64,000 bases of DNA, taken from the NCBI RefSeq assembly GCF_000403455.2, contig NZ_KE159718.1, forward strand, positions 30,856 through 94,855, read 5' to 3'. Shown piece after piece: positions 1-9,518 of the stretch. Origin of the DNA: Dorea sp. 5-2. Its GTDB lineage: Bacteria > Bacillota > Clostridia > Lachnospirales > Lachnospiraceae. The translations under genes were made by a program, and so were the position numbers. The notes below the pieces were generated by a model that did no database searches, was not told where the DNA came from, and was given only the letters and a program-made list of their open reading frames with translations. Numbering within the stretch: the stretch's first letter is position 1; the number at the start of each line of letters is the position of its first letter.

Positions 1-531
1 AAGTCTACCCTGCTTCACATGATGGGCGGGCTGGACACTCCCACCAGCGGAACCGTGATTGTCCGGGGCGAAGAACTGGCAAAGAAGAACGACGAACAGC
101 TCACCATCTTCCGCCGCCGCAACATCGGTTTTATCTTCCAGAACTATAACCTTGTTCCCATCCTGAATGTGTATGAGAATATCGTCCTGCCGGTGGAGCT
201 GGACGGGGACACGGTGGATCAGAAGTTTTTGGACGAGATCGTTCACCTGCTGGGGCTGGAAGATAAACTGAAAAATATGCCAAACAATCTTTCCGGCGGA
301 CAGCAGCAGCGTGTGGCGATTGCCCGCGCCCTGATTACCAAACCGGCCATTGTGCTGGCCGACGAGCCGACCGGCAACCTTGACAGTAAGACCAGCGCCG
401 AGGTGCTGGGGCTTATCAAACGCACCAGTGCGGAGTTCCGGCAAACTGTCGTAATGATTACCCACAACAATGACATTGCCCGCCTTGCAGATCGGATTAT
501 CCGCATTGAGGATGGCAAGATTGTGGAATAA
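1..531 (+). CDS. ABC transporter ATP-binding subunit, 5' end outside window
   Basis: The window opens inside the Walker A loop: the first codons read Lys-Ser-Thr, so the true start lies upstream. Then follow a Q-loop (FQNYN), the signature LSGGQQQR, Walker B ([10 protein letters not shown]) and the switch His (ITHNN), all intact. This is the LolD/MacB/BceA type of ATPase, which powers a peripheral exporter or extractor in the cytoplasmic membrane. The permease gene begins 14 bases downstream, so the two form one operon. In Firmicutes such pairs often handle cell-wall-active peptides or lipoproteins; the substrate cannot be read from the sequence. Confidence 0.93.
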   Translation, partial: KSTLLHMMGGLDTPTSGTVIVRGEELAKKNDEQLTIFRRRNIGFIFQNYNLVPILNVYENIVLPVELDGDTVDQKFLDEIVHLLGLEDKLKNMPNNLSGGQQQRVAIARALITKPAIVLADEPTGNLDSKTSAEVLGLIKRTSAEFRQTVVMITHNNDIARLADRIIRIEDGKIVE

Positions 532-545
532 GGAGGTGGCAGGCT

Positions 546-2924
546 ATGACATGGCCTTTTGAAAATGATACCAGCGCCATTACAAAGAAGCTGGCAAAGA
601 AAAGTTTACAAAGCGAGAAGCGCCGGAATCTGATGGTGGTGATCGCCGTTGCGCTGGCGGCATTTCTGATCTGCTTTACGGGAATTGTATCTACTTCCCT
701 GACACAAATGCAGCGTAATCAGGTTGTCGATACTTATGAGGCGGTCTGGCTGGGCGTAGAGGAAAACGACATTGAAACCCTGAAAGGACTGCCGGAGTTT
801 GAGCGCGTAGGCGGCTACTATATGCTGGGTGAGGAACTTTCGGAACAAGGCTATCATGCGTCCTATGTGTATTGCGACGCGCAAATGATGGAGATTACCA
901 AGGCACAGATGAAGTTGTTAGAGGGCCGGGTTCCTGAAAAAGCAAATGAAGTTGTCGTAAGCGAATACTTTCTTTCCACCTATGGAAACAATGCCAAGAT
1001 CGGGGACACTGTGACCTTAGATACCGAGAGTTTTCATGGTGATTATGTCGTTACCGGCATTATGGACAGCGTAAATGAAAAAGAAGCGAATACCTGCGCT
1101 ATCATTCTTTCCAACGCTGCCCTGACAGAATGGAAAGGGTTTGACCCGACTGGCTATCGCGCCTATGTCCATTTCAAAAACAGCGACCAGTTGGGCGAAG
1201 AACTGATAACTTCTTATTGCAGGGAGATTACAGAGGAATATCAGCTTCCTAATCTCCGCATGAACAACAGGTATTTTACTTATGTTTCTAAGTCCTTTAA
1301 TTTTGCACTGATGGCTGGCGTGATTGCCATTGTGCTGATCGGCGGCTATATTGTGATCCAGAGTATCTTCCGTATCTCCATCAATGACAAAATCAGGAGC
1401 TACGGGCAGCTACGGACGATTGGTGCAACGCCAAAACAAATCAAGCGGATTGTAAAGCGGGAGGGACGCAAACTCGGCAGTATCGGAATTTTGATTGGTA
1501 CAGTGCTGGGCGTATGCGCTGGTTTTCTCCTGTTTTCCAAGGGATTTAACGCTGTTTCCTATGTGATTATGATTTCCCTGACACTCATAAGCTGCTGGTT
1601 TATGGTGTCTATTTCCATCCGTAAGCCAGTAAAGATTGCGGCAGGAATTTCCCCTATTGAAGCCGTCCGTTTTACCCCGGTGCAAAAGGACATCCGCAGC
1701 CGGAAAAAGAATATCAAGCTCAATCCTGTTTCAATGGGAATTGCGAATTTTAAGCGTGACCGAAAAAAGACCGTTGCTATTGTAACCTCATTGAGTTTGG
1801 GCGGAATTATTCTGCTTGTGGTATCTTCCATTGTATTAACGCGCTCCCCGGAAGCGCAGGCAAGGTCTTATTTTCCAGATGGAGACTATAAAATTTATTT
1901 GGATTCCGGCGAGGTGTCAAAAGAAAAAATTATGGCAGCAGGAAATCCACTGAATGAGGAATTAAAGCAGGAAATACTGGCTATTGATGGCATCACAGAT
2001 GTAATTGTAAAAAGACAAGCAGTTAATACAACTTTTAAGACGGACATCAATCAGAACACTGGAAACTGTGATATGCTGACCGACCAGAATTATGCTAAGG
2101 TTGAGGCTGCATTGACGGAGGGAACGATGCCGACAGATTCTCATAGTATCGTAATTTCACGCTCGATTGTAGATTCTTATGAAGATATGGGAGTTGGTTC
2201 AACGGTCGAAATATCTTTCAGAGAGGGGCAGTCATCCGTTCCTGTTACTATATCAGGACTATTTGGAGCAGGCACATATACCGGGCATGGTAAATTACTT
2301 ATTGATGGGGCTGTTGCATTTGCACCACATGATTTGTTCCGTGAACTACACCCTGAAATTACCTCTTTTGACTATTCATGGAGTATTGTAAGTGATCCGA
2401 AGAAAGCGGACTATGTGGAAAGTGAATTAAAAAATATTGTAGCCAGCCATAGCAACCTTGCTTTAGACGAAGTGAGTACGCTGATTGAAGTTAAAAAGGC
2501 GGAAGATAGGGCAGCATTTGGGAGTATGGAGGTACTTTCATGGCTGGTATTCCTTTTTGGTGTTATCAATCTTATCAATACGACACTCTCTAACCAGATG
2601 TCCAGAAAGCAGGAAAACAGTGTTTTGCGTTCCATCGGTCTAACACAAAAACAGCTATGTAAAATGAACATCTGCGAGGGCCTGTGCTATGCGCTCTTTG
2701 CAACATTGGCGACGCTGATCGTTGGGCTTCCGGCTTCCATCTTTGCTTGCAGAAAAATGAGCATTGCCATTTTTGCCGGAAAAGTAGTGCCATATCAATT
2801 CCCGGTTTTGGAAATGGGCCTGTTCATTCTGGTGTTGTTCGGAATGGAGCTGATCTTGTCTGTATGGACAATCCGCAGACAGAAAAAGCAATCCCTGATT
2901 GAACAAATGCGGGCGATGGAATAA
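546..2924 (+). CDS. FtsX/MacB-type ABC transporter permease
   Basis: A 792-residue permease. The start is supported by an AAGGAGG site about 8 bases upstream. It has one membrane segment near residues 29-50, a large extracytoplasmic domain to about 250, and a cluster of three segments at about 255-360. A second extracytoplasmic domain follows, then a final three-segment FtsX domain from about 680 to 780. This doubled layout is typical of permeases that work with a single MacB/BceA-like ATPase. It is immediately downstream of that ATPase and is followed by a strong terminator, closing the operon. Confidence 0.9.
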   Translation: MTWPFENDTSAITKKLAKKSLQSEKRRNLMVVIAVALAAFLICFTGIVSTSLTQMQRNQVVDTYEAVWLGVEENDIETLKGLPEFERVGGYYMLGEELSEQGYHASYVYCDAQMMEITKAQMKLLEGRVPEKANEVVVSEYFLSTYGNNAKIGDTVTLDTESFHGDYVVTGIMDSVNEKEANTCAIILSNAALTEWKGFDPTGYRAYVHFKNSDQLGEELITSYCREITEEYQLPNLRMNNRYFTYVSKSFNFALMAGVIAIVLIGGYIVIQSIFRISINDKIRSYGQLRTIGATPKQIKRIVKREGRKLGSIGILIGTVLGVCAGFLLFSKGFNAVSYVIMISLTLISCWFMVSISIRKPVKIAAGISPIEAVRFTPVQKDIRSRKKNIKLNPVSMGIANFKRDRKKTVAIVTSLSLGGIILLVVSSIVLTRSPEAQARSYFPDGDYKIYLDSGEVSKEKIMAAGNPLNEELKQEILAIDGITDVIVKRQAVNTTFKTDINQNTGNCDMLTDQNYAKVEAALTEGTMPTDSHSIVISRSIVDSYEDMGVGSTVEISFREGQSSVPVTISGLFGAGTYTGHGKLLIDGAVAFAPHDLFRELHPEITSFDYSWSIVSDPKKADYVESELKNIVASHSNLALDEVSTLIEVKKAEDRAAFGSMEVLSWLVFLFGVINLINTTLSNQMSRKQENSVLRSIGLTQKQLCKMNICEGLCYALFATLATLIVGLPASIFACRKMSIAIFAGKVVPYQFPVLEMGLFILVLFGMELILSVWTIRRQKKQSLIEQMRAME

Positions 2925-2936
2925 TAGTATGGGATC

Positions 2937-2967
2937 GGCGGGGCGGCGTGTGCTGCTCCGCCTTTTT
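2937..2967 (+). terminator. Intrinsic terminator after the ABC operon
   Basis: An 11-bp stem (2937-2947 with 2952-2962, allowing two G-T pairs) closes a GTGT loop and is followed by five T residues. It sits 13 bases after the permease stop codon. Confidence 0.85.
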
Positions 2968-2991
2968 CGCCTTTTCTCAAAAAAATTTTTG

Positions 2992-3057
2992 AAATGTCCG
3001 AGCGTTGTAACAATTCAGCCTGTTTTTTTGTCGAAATCAAAGGCACCTCGGACATTT
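2992..3057. promoter_or_regulatory. Long-range 11-bp inverted repeat before the receiver protein gene
   Basis: The 11-base arm at 2992-3002 (AAATGTCCGAG) is exactly complementary to 3047-3057. The arms are 44 bases apart and lie just upstream of the gene at 3112. This could be an operator or an mRNA structure. There is no direct evidence for either. Confidence 0.35.
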
Positions 3058-3111
3058 GTGTAACATTTGTAGTTTATGCTTGTGGTAAATCAATATTGGG
3101 GGTGAGGACAC

Positions 3112-3882
3112 ATGAAAAAGATACTGCTGATCGACGACAGCGACACCTATACATGGTGTCTGCAAAAATACTTACAGCACCGGGGCTACCCGGTGAAAAC
3201 GGCTTGTACACTGAAAGAAGCGCGGGCCGCCATCCAAGAGGAAATGCCGCTGGTGGTCTGCTGTAATCTCGATCTGCCGGATGGTTCCGGCATGGACTTT
3301 CTGAACGAGGTGCGGGCCGCAGATAAGGAGCTGCCTTTTATTCTGGCGTCCTGCCATGACAAGGACGACTACGAACAAGAGGCTATGCGCCGGGGCGCGA
3401 CGCTGTGCATGGACAAAATGAAAGGACTGCTGCTGCAAGATAAGCTGGTGGAATACGCCTACCGGCAGTTATCCGGCGAACCAGATTCAACTTTTCATAA
3501 GCTGCTCTTTGTCCATGCGGAAGATACCAGCGCCGGAGTGCTGCGGGCTGCTATGCTGCAAAAGGGCCTTGACCTGATTCTGGTTTCCTCGATTGGGGAG
3601 GCCAAGTGCCGGATTTTTGAGGATGAGGAAATAGACCTGATCTTGTGCGATCTGGAACTGCCGGATGGCACAGCAATGGAGCTGTTTCATACGCTGCGGC
3701 GGGTGGCAGGGATGTTCCAAATGAAGAATCCCCCTGTCCGGCTTCTGCCGTTCTTTATCCTCACCGAGAACAACGACCTTGCCACGGAATATGAATACCG
3801 GCATGAGGGCGTGAACGACTATATAACCGCCCCGGTAAATATCCCGGAGCTGGCCCGGCGGGTTCTGTTCTTTGTGGAATGA
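3112..3882 (+). CDS. Tandem receiver-domain protein with degenerate phosphorylation sites
   Basis: A 256-residue protein made of two response-regulator receiver domains and no output domain. Domain 1 (about 1-120) keeps the acidic pair (D8, D9), but the phospho-acceptor position reads Asn52 in the CCNLDLPDG context. Domain 2 (about 128-256) has a well-placed Asp in CDLELPDG, but lacks the acidic pair at its first strand (VHAED). It also has Ala in place of the usual Lys (YITAP). Each half therefore keeps what the other has lost. The start follows a GGGGGTGAGG site. The protein may be a phosphate-independent adaptor. It is followed by its own terminator. Confidence 0.8.
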   Translation: MKKILLIDDSDTYTWCLQKYLQHRGYPVKTACTLKEARAAIQEEMPLVVCCNLDLPDGSGMDFLNEVRAADKELPFILASCHDKDDYEQEAMRRGATLCMDKMKGLLLQDKLVEYAYRQLSGEPDSTFHKLLFVHAEDTSAGVLRAAMLQKGLDLILVSSIGEAKCRIFEDEEIDLILCDLELPDGTAMELFHTLRRVAGMFQMKNPPVRLLPFFILTENNDLATEYEYRHEGVNDYITAPVNIPELARRVLFFVE

Positions 3883-3983
3883 AACGAGCCTACATATCCA
3901 AACATCTGCCTCCACAGCGGGGAAAAGAAAAAAACCGCTGACGGGCAGAGGATTTCTTGCGCTTTCCTGTATCATTGACGGAT

Positions 3984-4023
3984 ACGGCGGTTTTGAGTAG
4001 ATCAAGGCCGCCGTTTCTTTTTG
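3984..4023 (+). terminator. Terminator after the receiver protein gene
   Basis: The stem pairs ACGGCGG (3984-3990) with CCGCCGT (4008-4014) and is followed by TTCTTTTT. It lies about 100 bases after the stop codon at 3882. Confidence 0.75.
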
Positions 4024-4224
4024 CTAAAAAGCAGACCTCCAGATGACCCTCAGCAATCAGCATGGGCGGTGTATAGGAGGATACCGCCATGTCTGCAATA
4101 TTCATTTGTAATAGCTATGACATATATCAATTAAAAAAAGCATAGGCCCTCCTCCGGGATATTATAGTTATCTATCAGTATTATCAATCCATATAAATCA
4201 GCATAATCATGGTGTTTTTTGTTG

Positions 4225-4260
4225 CGCCAGTTTCTCATTGCGAGAAGCTGGCGTTTCTTA
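4225..4260 (+). terminator. Hairpin terminator upstream of the sigma-like gene
   Basis: A 12-bp stem (4225-4236 with 4242-4253, one G-T pair) with a five-base loop, followed by TTTCTTATTG. Apart from this and the hairpin at 3984, I see nothing in the gap between 3882 and 4362. It may insulate the element that follows. Confidence 0.65.
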
Positions 4261-4361
4261 TTGTCGATTTTTAGGGAAACCTCCCGATGTGTACCGCTGC
4301 CGGTCCCCACCTCCATTCGATTCACCCGTCAACCACGCCTGAATCGAAATGGAGGAAAACT

Positions 4362-4832
4362 ATGGGCTTTCACTATGGATATGAGAAAAGGAAGTTTGAT
4401 GCAGAATGGACCCGGCTGGAACAGGAATACCGCGCAGCCGGTATGGACGATAGGCAGATCGCGGCCATGAAGGAATATGACTGGACCTGGTTTTGCAGCC
4501 AGCGGACCTACCAGAACCGCGTACAGGCCCTTCCCAGCGAACAGTGTGAGGACGAGAGCGAGCAGTCCTGCCTGTTCCGAAAATTTGAATCCCTGTCCTG
4601 CACCTGGGACACCGGCGATGTGGATTCCCGGCGGTTTGGCTGGCTGTCCTCCCTGGAGGATGAACTGCTGTACCGGCGGCTCTGCAAATTGCCGGAGGAC
4701 GATCTGGAACTGCTGACCCTGCTCATTGTGGACGGATACCGGCAGGCCGATGTCGCAAGGCTGTGGAACTGTTCCCGGAGTGCAATCACACAGCGAATAA
4801 ATAAAATCAAGATTTTTTTGAAAAAGGCTTAA
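4362..4832 (+). CDS. Sigma-70 region-4-like DNA-binding protein of an integrative element
   Basis: A 156-residue protein. The start at 4362 is chosen because it follows ATGGAGGAAAAC. The C-terminal part (about 100-156) reads as a helix-turn-helix of the sigma region 4 type (DGYRQADVARLWNCS, then SAITQRINKI). The rest is charged and has no recognised domain. Small proteins like this are regulators in Clostridial conjugative and mobilizable transposons, placed just ahead of the recombinase genes as here. Which promoter it acts on is unknown. Confidence 0.75.
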   Translation: MGFHYGYEKRKFDAEWTRLEQEYRAAGMDDRQIAAMKEYDWTWFCSQRTYQNRVQALPSEQCEDESEQSCLFRKFESLSCTWDTGDVDSRRFGWLSSLEDELLYRRLCKLPEDDLELLTLLIVDGYRQADVARLWNCSRSAITQRINKIKIFLKKA

Positions 4833-4849
4833 CAAATCGCCTTTCCCAA

Positions 4850-5291
4850 TGCCTACACATTGAAGGGACAAGTCCTCTTGCCCCTCATTGCAGCTTGACA
4901 ACTGAATATACGGCATAACAGGTACATAACCCGTATCGAAGCGGAAAAGGCGCGCCGCCAGGACGGTTGCTTGCAGGAGGTGATGACAGACAGGCAATCC
5001 GAGCGATCTACGTCCAGCCTTAAACCCGGAGATGGCGTTCCGGGCGCGATGATGGTGCGGGGGCTTAAAGATACTTCCTCACGGCCCGCCAAAGACTTGG
5101 GGGGAACCCTGCGGCGCACGAGTAAAACGGCGCTGCGGAGTTATGACAGCTCTGCCGGGAGCGGCCTGTTATGTCCCCATCGTCAGGGGGCGTGGCAAAT
5201 ATGACGAACCATCCAAACAGAATTGCAGCAGCCGTACCGGACGGTATCCAGCGGCAACCGCCGCCCTTATCTTTCGATACGGCTGCTTTTT
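4850..5291 (+). ncRNA. Candidate structured leader RNA between the sigma-like gene and tnpW
   Basis: About 440 bases with no convincing gene, high GC and several local inverted repeats. It ends in a perfect terminator just before tnpW, so it could be a long leader with a conditional terminator. A 74-codon reading frame (4983-5204) has AGGAGG only two bases before its ATG and an unremarkable composition, so I doubt it is translated. I do not recognise an established RNA family. Confidence 0.35.
5227..5291 (+). terminator. Terminator or attenuator upstream of tnpW
   Basis: A perfect 10-bp stem (AGCAGCCGTA at 5227-5236 with 5278-5287) encloses a second small GC-rich hairpin and is followed by TTTT. 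It lies 43 bases before the tnpW start. Confidence 0.7.
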
Positions 5292-5333
5292 AACCATAGA
5301 GTAAAAACAATTTTTGAACGGAGGTGCGTCTTT

Positions 5334-5507
5334 ATGACCAAACAGACAACCCCGACAAGCTCCTACAAAGAGGTGCGGATCGGGAAAACAATTTATCGCG
5401 TCACCAGCTTTTTTTCGGGAGAAAAGGACCTGGGAAAGACGCTGGAACAGCTGGCAGTCAGACGCGCCATGTCGGAAGCCATTCCAGCTGCCAGCGGTTC
5501 CAAATAA
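5334..5507 (+). CDS. tnpW: TnpW-like transposon-encoded small protein
   Basis: A 57-residue protein starting at the ATG after GGAGGTGCGTCTTT. The core IGKTIYRVTSFFS matches the short beta-hairpin motif shared by TnpW proteins of Tn4451-like elements, whose molecular role is unknown. It sits directly upstream of the tandem recombinases, as is usual for this family. A second protein with a similar core occurs at 61247-61549 in the other element. Confidence 0.7.
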   Translation: MTKQTTPTSSYKEVRIGKTIYRVTSFFSGEKDLGKTLEQLAVRRAMSEAIPAASGSK

Positions 5508-5642
5508 CAGAAAGCCTCGCGGCCTGCCGTATCATTGCGCGGCGGTGGATTCTCCGGTAAGATATTCATGCAGGGTAAAACCTGCGGAGCCATTTTGCCG
5601 CACGAGGTATGGATTCTGAGATGGTCGGGAGGTAAAAGAAAG

Positions 5643-7307
5643 ATGATGGATACAACATACAACGTGGGCATCTACTGCCGGTTAAGCAACGACGATGAAC
5701 GTGACGGGGAATCGGTCAGCATTGAGAACCAGAAGCTGCTGCTTCAAAACTATGTCAGGCAGCGCGGCTGGAATGAGGTCGATGTCTATATCGACGACGG
5801 ATACTCCGGCACGAACTTCAACCGCCCAGGCGTCAGGCGGTTAATTGAGGACGCAAAGGCAAAGCGGATCAATGTGATTCTGGTGAAGGACCTTTCCCGT
5901 TTTGGCCGCAACTACATCGAATTTGGGCAATATACGGATTACCTGTTCCCCTCTCTTGGGTGCCGGTTCATCGCGCTGAACAACGGCATTGACACCATGA
6001 GCGACAACGGAAGCACCGATGTCATGTGCTTTTTGAACTTATTTAATGAATTTTACAGCCGGGACACCAGCAAGAAGGTCAAGGCGGTCAAGAGAGCCTG
6101 TGCCGAAAACGGAAAATTTATGGGAACCTACCCCGCCTATGGCTACCGGCGCGACCCGCTGGATAAGCACCATCTGGTGATTGACGAGGAAACCGCGCCG
6201 GTTGTGCGCCGTATCTTTGAAATGCGGGCATCAGGCATGGGATTTCACGCCATCGCGGTGGCGCTCAATGAAGAAGGGATTCAGCCGCCCGGTGTGCTGT
6301 ACTACCAGCGCAAGGGCCAGAGCGACCCCCGCAGGGTCAACCACAAATGGGCTGACCAGACGGTAAAAAACATGGTCCGCAACGAGGTCTACATCGGGAA
6401 CATGGTACAGGGCAAAAGCGGCACACTCTCCTATAAATCCCGCAAGCTCGTCAATAAATCGGAGGACGAGTGGATTCGGGTGGAGGGGACCCACGAGGCC
6501 ATTATTTCGCGGGAACTGTGGGATACCGTAGCCAGTATCGGCAAAAAGAAGGTGCGGAAAAGCGCCCCGTCCGATGGCTGCAAGAGCATCTTCACCGGAC
6601 TTGTGTACTGCGCCGACTGCGGTTTCAAAATGCGGAACCACATCGAAAAATTCACCTATAAGGATGGCAGGCCGGGACGGTACAGCTCTTTCATCTGCGG
6701 CAACTACTCCCGCAGCGGAAGGGGCGCGTGTACCATCCACACCATCTATGAAACGGTGCTGACCCAGCTGGTATTGGAGGACATCCGGGAAAAGGCCCGC
6801 TTTGCGGAATATGACCCGGACCGGCTGATGGGCGAGATTCTCCGGCTGAAGGAGAAGGAATCCCACACCCGGCTTTTCTCCTATGAGCAGGAATTAAAAT
6901 CCTCCTTAGCCCGTATTTCCGATTTGGAGCGCCTGATGCAGAATCTCTACGAGGACAAATGCACCGGCTCCATCCCGCAGACGGTATTTCAGACCCTGAT
7001 GCAGAAATATGAAGCGGAACGGGCAGAAAAGGCGGAGGCAGTCCCGGAACTGGAAAGGAAAGTCCGGGCGCACCTGGAAAACCAGGTGGATACCGACCGC
7101 TGGCTGGAAATTATCCGGCGCTATACCGAAATCTCGGAACTGGACGAAACCATTCTCTTTGAACTGGTAGACCGGATCGAGGTTGGCGATACCAAGAAGG
7201 TCAACGGGCAGCGGATTTGTGAGGTCAAGGTCTACTACCGCTATGTCGGGAATGTGGATGGGGCGCTGGCACAGGAAAGGGGGCAGGATTATGGCGAAGC
7301 AATATAA
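5643..7307 (+). CDS. Large serine recombinase (TnpX/TndX type), first of a pair
   Basis: 554 residues. The start at 5643 follows GGGAGGTAAAAG; upstream in-frame codons lack a ribosome-binding site. The resolvase domain (about 5-155) has catalytic Ser15 in YCRLSND and the KDLSRFGRN motif. The recombinase domain (about 170-300) follows. A zinc ribbon (YCADCG ... FICGNY ... CTIH) comes next, then a long coiled coil and a DUF4368-like C-terminus. It catalyses cut-and-rejoin of the element at its attachment sites. Its last 17 bases overlap the next recombinase gene. Confidence 0.9.
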   Translation: MMDTTYNVGIYCRLSNDDERDGESVSIENQKLLLQNYVRQRGWNEVDVYIDDGYSGTNFNRPGVRRLIEDAKAKRINVILVKDLSRFGRNYIEFGQYTDYLFPSLGCRFIALNNGIDTMSDNGSTDVMCFLNLFNEFYSRDTSKKVKAVKRACAENGKFMGTYPAYGYRRDPLDKHHLVIDEETAPVVRRIFEMRASGMGFHAIAVALNEEGIQPPGVLYYQRKGQSDPRRVNHKWADQTVKNMVRNEVYIGNMVQGKSGTLSYKSRKLVNKSEDEWIRVEGTHEAIISRELWDTVASIGKKKVRKSAPSDGCKSIFTGLVYCADCGFKMRNHIEKFTYKDGRPGRYSSFICGNYSRSGRGACTIHTIYETVLTQLVLEDIREKARFAEYDPDRLMGEILRLKEKESHTRLFSYEQELKSSLARISDLERLMQNLYEDKCTGSIPQTVFQTLMQKYEAERAEKAEAVPELERKVRAHLENQVDTDRWLEIIRRYTEISELDETILFELVDRIEVGDTKKVNGQRICEVKVYYRYVGNVDGALAQERGQDYGEAI

Positions 7308-8928
7308 AGTCGGTATCTACTGCCGCCTGAGTGTGGATGACGCCTCCAATTCCGCAAAAGCGAAGGGCTATATCCCCAGCGATGAATCGGTGAGCATTGA
7401 GAACCAGTATGAAATCCTCTCCAAATTCGTCATGCTGAACGGCTGGATCGAGGTCAAGACCTATCAGGATGATGGGTACAGCGGGGGCAACTTCCAGCGG
7501 CCCGGATTTTTGGAAATGCTGGAGGACGCAAGGCATGGCCTGATTAACCTGATTCTGGTGAAGGACCTTTCCCGTTTAGGCAGGGATTTTGTGGAGGTAG
7601 GCCGTTATACGGATGTCATTTTCCCCTCCCTCGGATGCCGGTTCGTATCGGTTCTGGACTGCCTGGACAGCGAGGGGGACAACACCGATATGCTGCACTT
7701 CCGCAGTCTGATGAATGACTACCATCTCAAGGACCTGTCCAGCAAGGTCAAGTCGGTGCTTCATGCCAAGAAGAAAAGCGGCCAGTATCTTGCCGCCTAC
7801 GCTCCCTACGGATACCGCAAAAGCGAGGAGGACAGACACAAGCTGGTCATTGACGGGCAATCCGCCGCTGTTGTGCGGCAGATATTCCAGATGCGTCAGT
7901 CCGGCATGGCCTATGGGAAAATCGCTGCTGCTTTGAATGAGAAAGGGATTCTCCCTCCCCGCTGGTACTGGGCGGTCCATTACGGAAATGGCAACTGCAA
8001 GTATTCCCGGCTGTGGGCTTACGCAACCGTCCGAAGCCTTCTGAACGATGATGTTTATGCCGGTACGCTCACACAGAACTGCACCGGTTCCCGTTCCTAT
8101 AAGGATAAGACCATGATAAGGAAACCGGAATCGGAATGGATTTCCCATGAGGGCGCGCACGAGGCAATTATCGGGCCGGAGCTGTGGGAGGCGGTCCAGA
8201 AAATCAATCGGGCGGCGAAACAGATTTCCGCTAACAATGCGCCGCCCCAAGCATCTCTGTTTACCGGAAAGCTGGTCTGCGCGGACTGCGGGCATCCTCT
8301 GGTTGCCGCCCGCGAAACACAGCGCCGGAAAAATGGCACTGTCAAGCACTATACTTCTTATTTCTGCTCCCGGTTTGCCACTACCGGACACAGCATCTGC
8401 TCCTGGCACCGGATTTTTGAGATCAGCCTGAAAAACTTGGTGCTGAGTGAAATCCGGGCGCATGGCAAAGCGGTTGCAGCCGATGAAGCCGCTGTACTGG
8501 ATAAGCTGAAACAGCACATCCAATCCGCAAGCGCCGCGCAACAAGAGGACTGCCGACAGGAAATCAGCCGTTTGCGGCGGCGTTTGGAGGAGCTGGAACA
8601 GATCACCGCAAAACTTTATGAAGATAAGGTAAGCGGGGCAATCAGCGGCGATTCCTTCTCGGTTCTGATTCAAAAGAACGAGCAGGAACGCATCCAGAAA
8701 TCGGAACGCCTGGACAGCCTGTTAGCCAGGGAACGGAAAGCCCAGCAGGACATCGCCAATATCCACCAGTGGGCCGGAACCATACGGCAGTATCTGGACT
8801 TGCAGGAATTGAACAGGGAAACCATTGAGGAATTGATTGACCGCATTGAAGTTGGAGAACGGACCATTATTGACGGTCAAAGACACCAGGACATTAAAAT
8901 TTACTACCGCTTTGTTGGGCTGGTGTGA
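7291..8928 (+). CDS. Large serine recombinase, second of a pair
   Basis: 545 residues. The ATG at 7291 follows AGGAAAGGGGGCAG inside the end of the first recombinase gene, so the two are translationally coupled. Catalytic Ser14 lies in YCRLSVDD, followed by KDLSRLGRD, a recombinase domain and a zinc ribbon (VCADCG ... FCSRF ... CSWH). A coiled coil and a C-terminal DUF4368-like region end the protein. It is intact and clearly different from its neighbour. Tandem serine recombinases are known in Clostridial elements where more than one is needed for excision. The element end should lie within about 100 bases downstream. Confidence 0.9.
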   Translation: MAKQYKVGIYCRLSVDDASNSAKAKGYIPSDESVSIENQYEILSKFVMLNGWIEVKTYQDDGYSGGNFQRPGFLEMLEDARHGLINLILVKDLSRLGRDFVEVGRYTDVIFPSLGCRFVSVLDCLDSEGDNTDMLHFRSLMNDYHLKDLSSKVKSVLHAKKKSGQYLAAYAPYGYRKSEEDRHKLVIDGQSAAVVRQIFQMRQSGMAYGKIAAALNEKGILPPRWYWAVHYGNGNCKYSRLWAYATVRSLLNDDVYAGTLTQNCTGSRSYKDKTMIRKPESEWISHEGAHEAIIGPELWEAVQKINRAAKQISANNAPPQASLFTGKLVCADCGHPLVAARETQRRKNGTVKHYTSYFCSRFATTGHSICSWHRIFEISLKNLVLSEIRAHGKAVAADEAAVLDKLKQHIQSASAAQQEDCRQEISRLRRRLEELEQITAKLYEDKVSGAISGDSFSVLIQKNEQERIQKSERLDSLLARERKAQQDIANIHQWAGTIRQYLDLQELNRETIEELIDRIEVGERTIIDGQRHQDIKIYYRFVGLV

Positions 8929-9031
8929 TCGGGCGAAAAAACGCCTGACCGCATCAGCAGCCAGACGAAAACATTCTGTAACAGTAGCGATATTTGATTG
9001 TTGCACACTGATTTGTCGAATTGGAGAGAAA

Positions 9032-9517
9032 TTAGCAGTTTACCCCTCCCAAATGCCTCGTGTTCTTTACGATATTCTTCAAAGGCATGGACAAATCCGT
9101 CCCGCCCCGGAAAGAATCAAACCCGTCATTCACCGAAATAAACCGCACATTCAGAAACGGGAACACCCTCTCAATATAATTGCCGGCCTCCACATAATTC
9201 CTCCCAAGTCTGGACAGATCCTTAACAATGACACAATTAATCTTCCCGTCCCGGATATCCCCCATCATCCGCTCAAAACCCGGACGCTCAAACGTGATCC
9301 CCGTAAAAGAAGCGTCAGAATACGTCTCCTGCACCACGATATCCTCCGTCCCCTCCACAAAGCCCCTCATAAGCTCCATCTGCGTCTCAATAGTTCCCCG
9401 CTCCCGGTTCACCCCGGACTCATAAGAAAGCCTCGCATACAGCCCCGCCCGGAACAGCACAGCCTTCTCCACTTTCCCAACAGCCCCGTTCAGCTTCTTC
9501 CTGCTCTTCCTTGCCAT
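9032..9517 (-). pseudogene. Serine recombinase truncated at the prophage edge
   Basis: The ATG at 9517 lies one base beyond the stop codon of the upstream recombinase gene, with GGGAGGCGG ahead of it. The 161 residues cover only the resolvase domain: catalytic Ser31 in YARLSYES, then KDLSRLGRN and the GGTDLSMPLKNIV motif. The frame then runs into about 11 unrelated residues and stops. The recombinase domain, zinc ribbon and coiled coil are missing, so the protein should not integrate DNA alone. The rest of the gene is not found elsewhere in the window. This marks a recombination junction near 9060-9075. Confidence 0.85.
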
Positions 9518-9518
9518 G

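Larger units (their letters stand above)
4362..9031 (+). mobile_element. Right-hand part of an integrative element (recombination module)
   Basis: The sigma-like gene, candidate RNA, tnpW and the two tandem recombinases, all on the + strand, form the usual terminal module of a Clostridial integrative or mobilizable element. The right end is placed near 9031 because just beyond it the coding strand, codon style and gene content switch to the prophage, and a recombinase gene there is cut off. The left end is not seen and probably lies outside the window. Conjugation genes are not in view. Confidence 0.5.

Noticed and set aside
4983-5204. A 74-codon gene inside the candidate leader RNA
   Set aside because: The AGGAGG is only two bases from the ATG, the product has no recognisable features, and the sequence is better explained as structured RNA. 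Kept only as a remark in the RNA entry.
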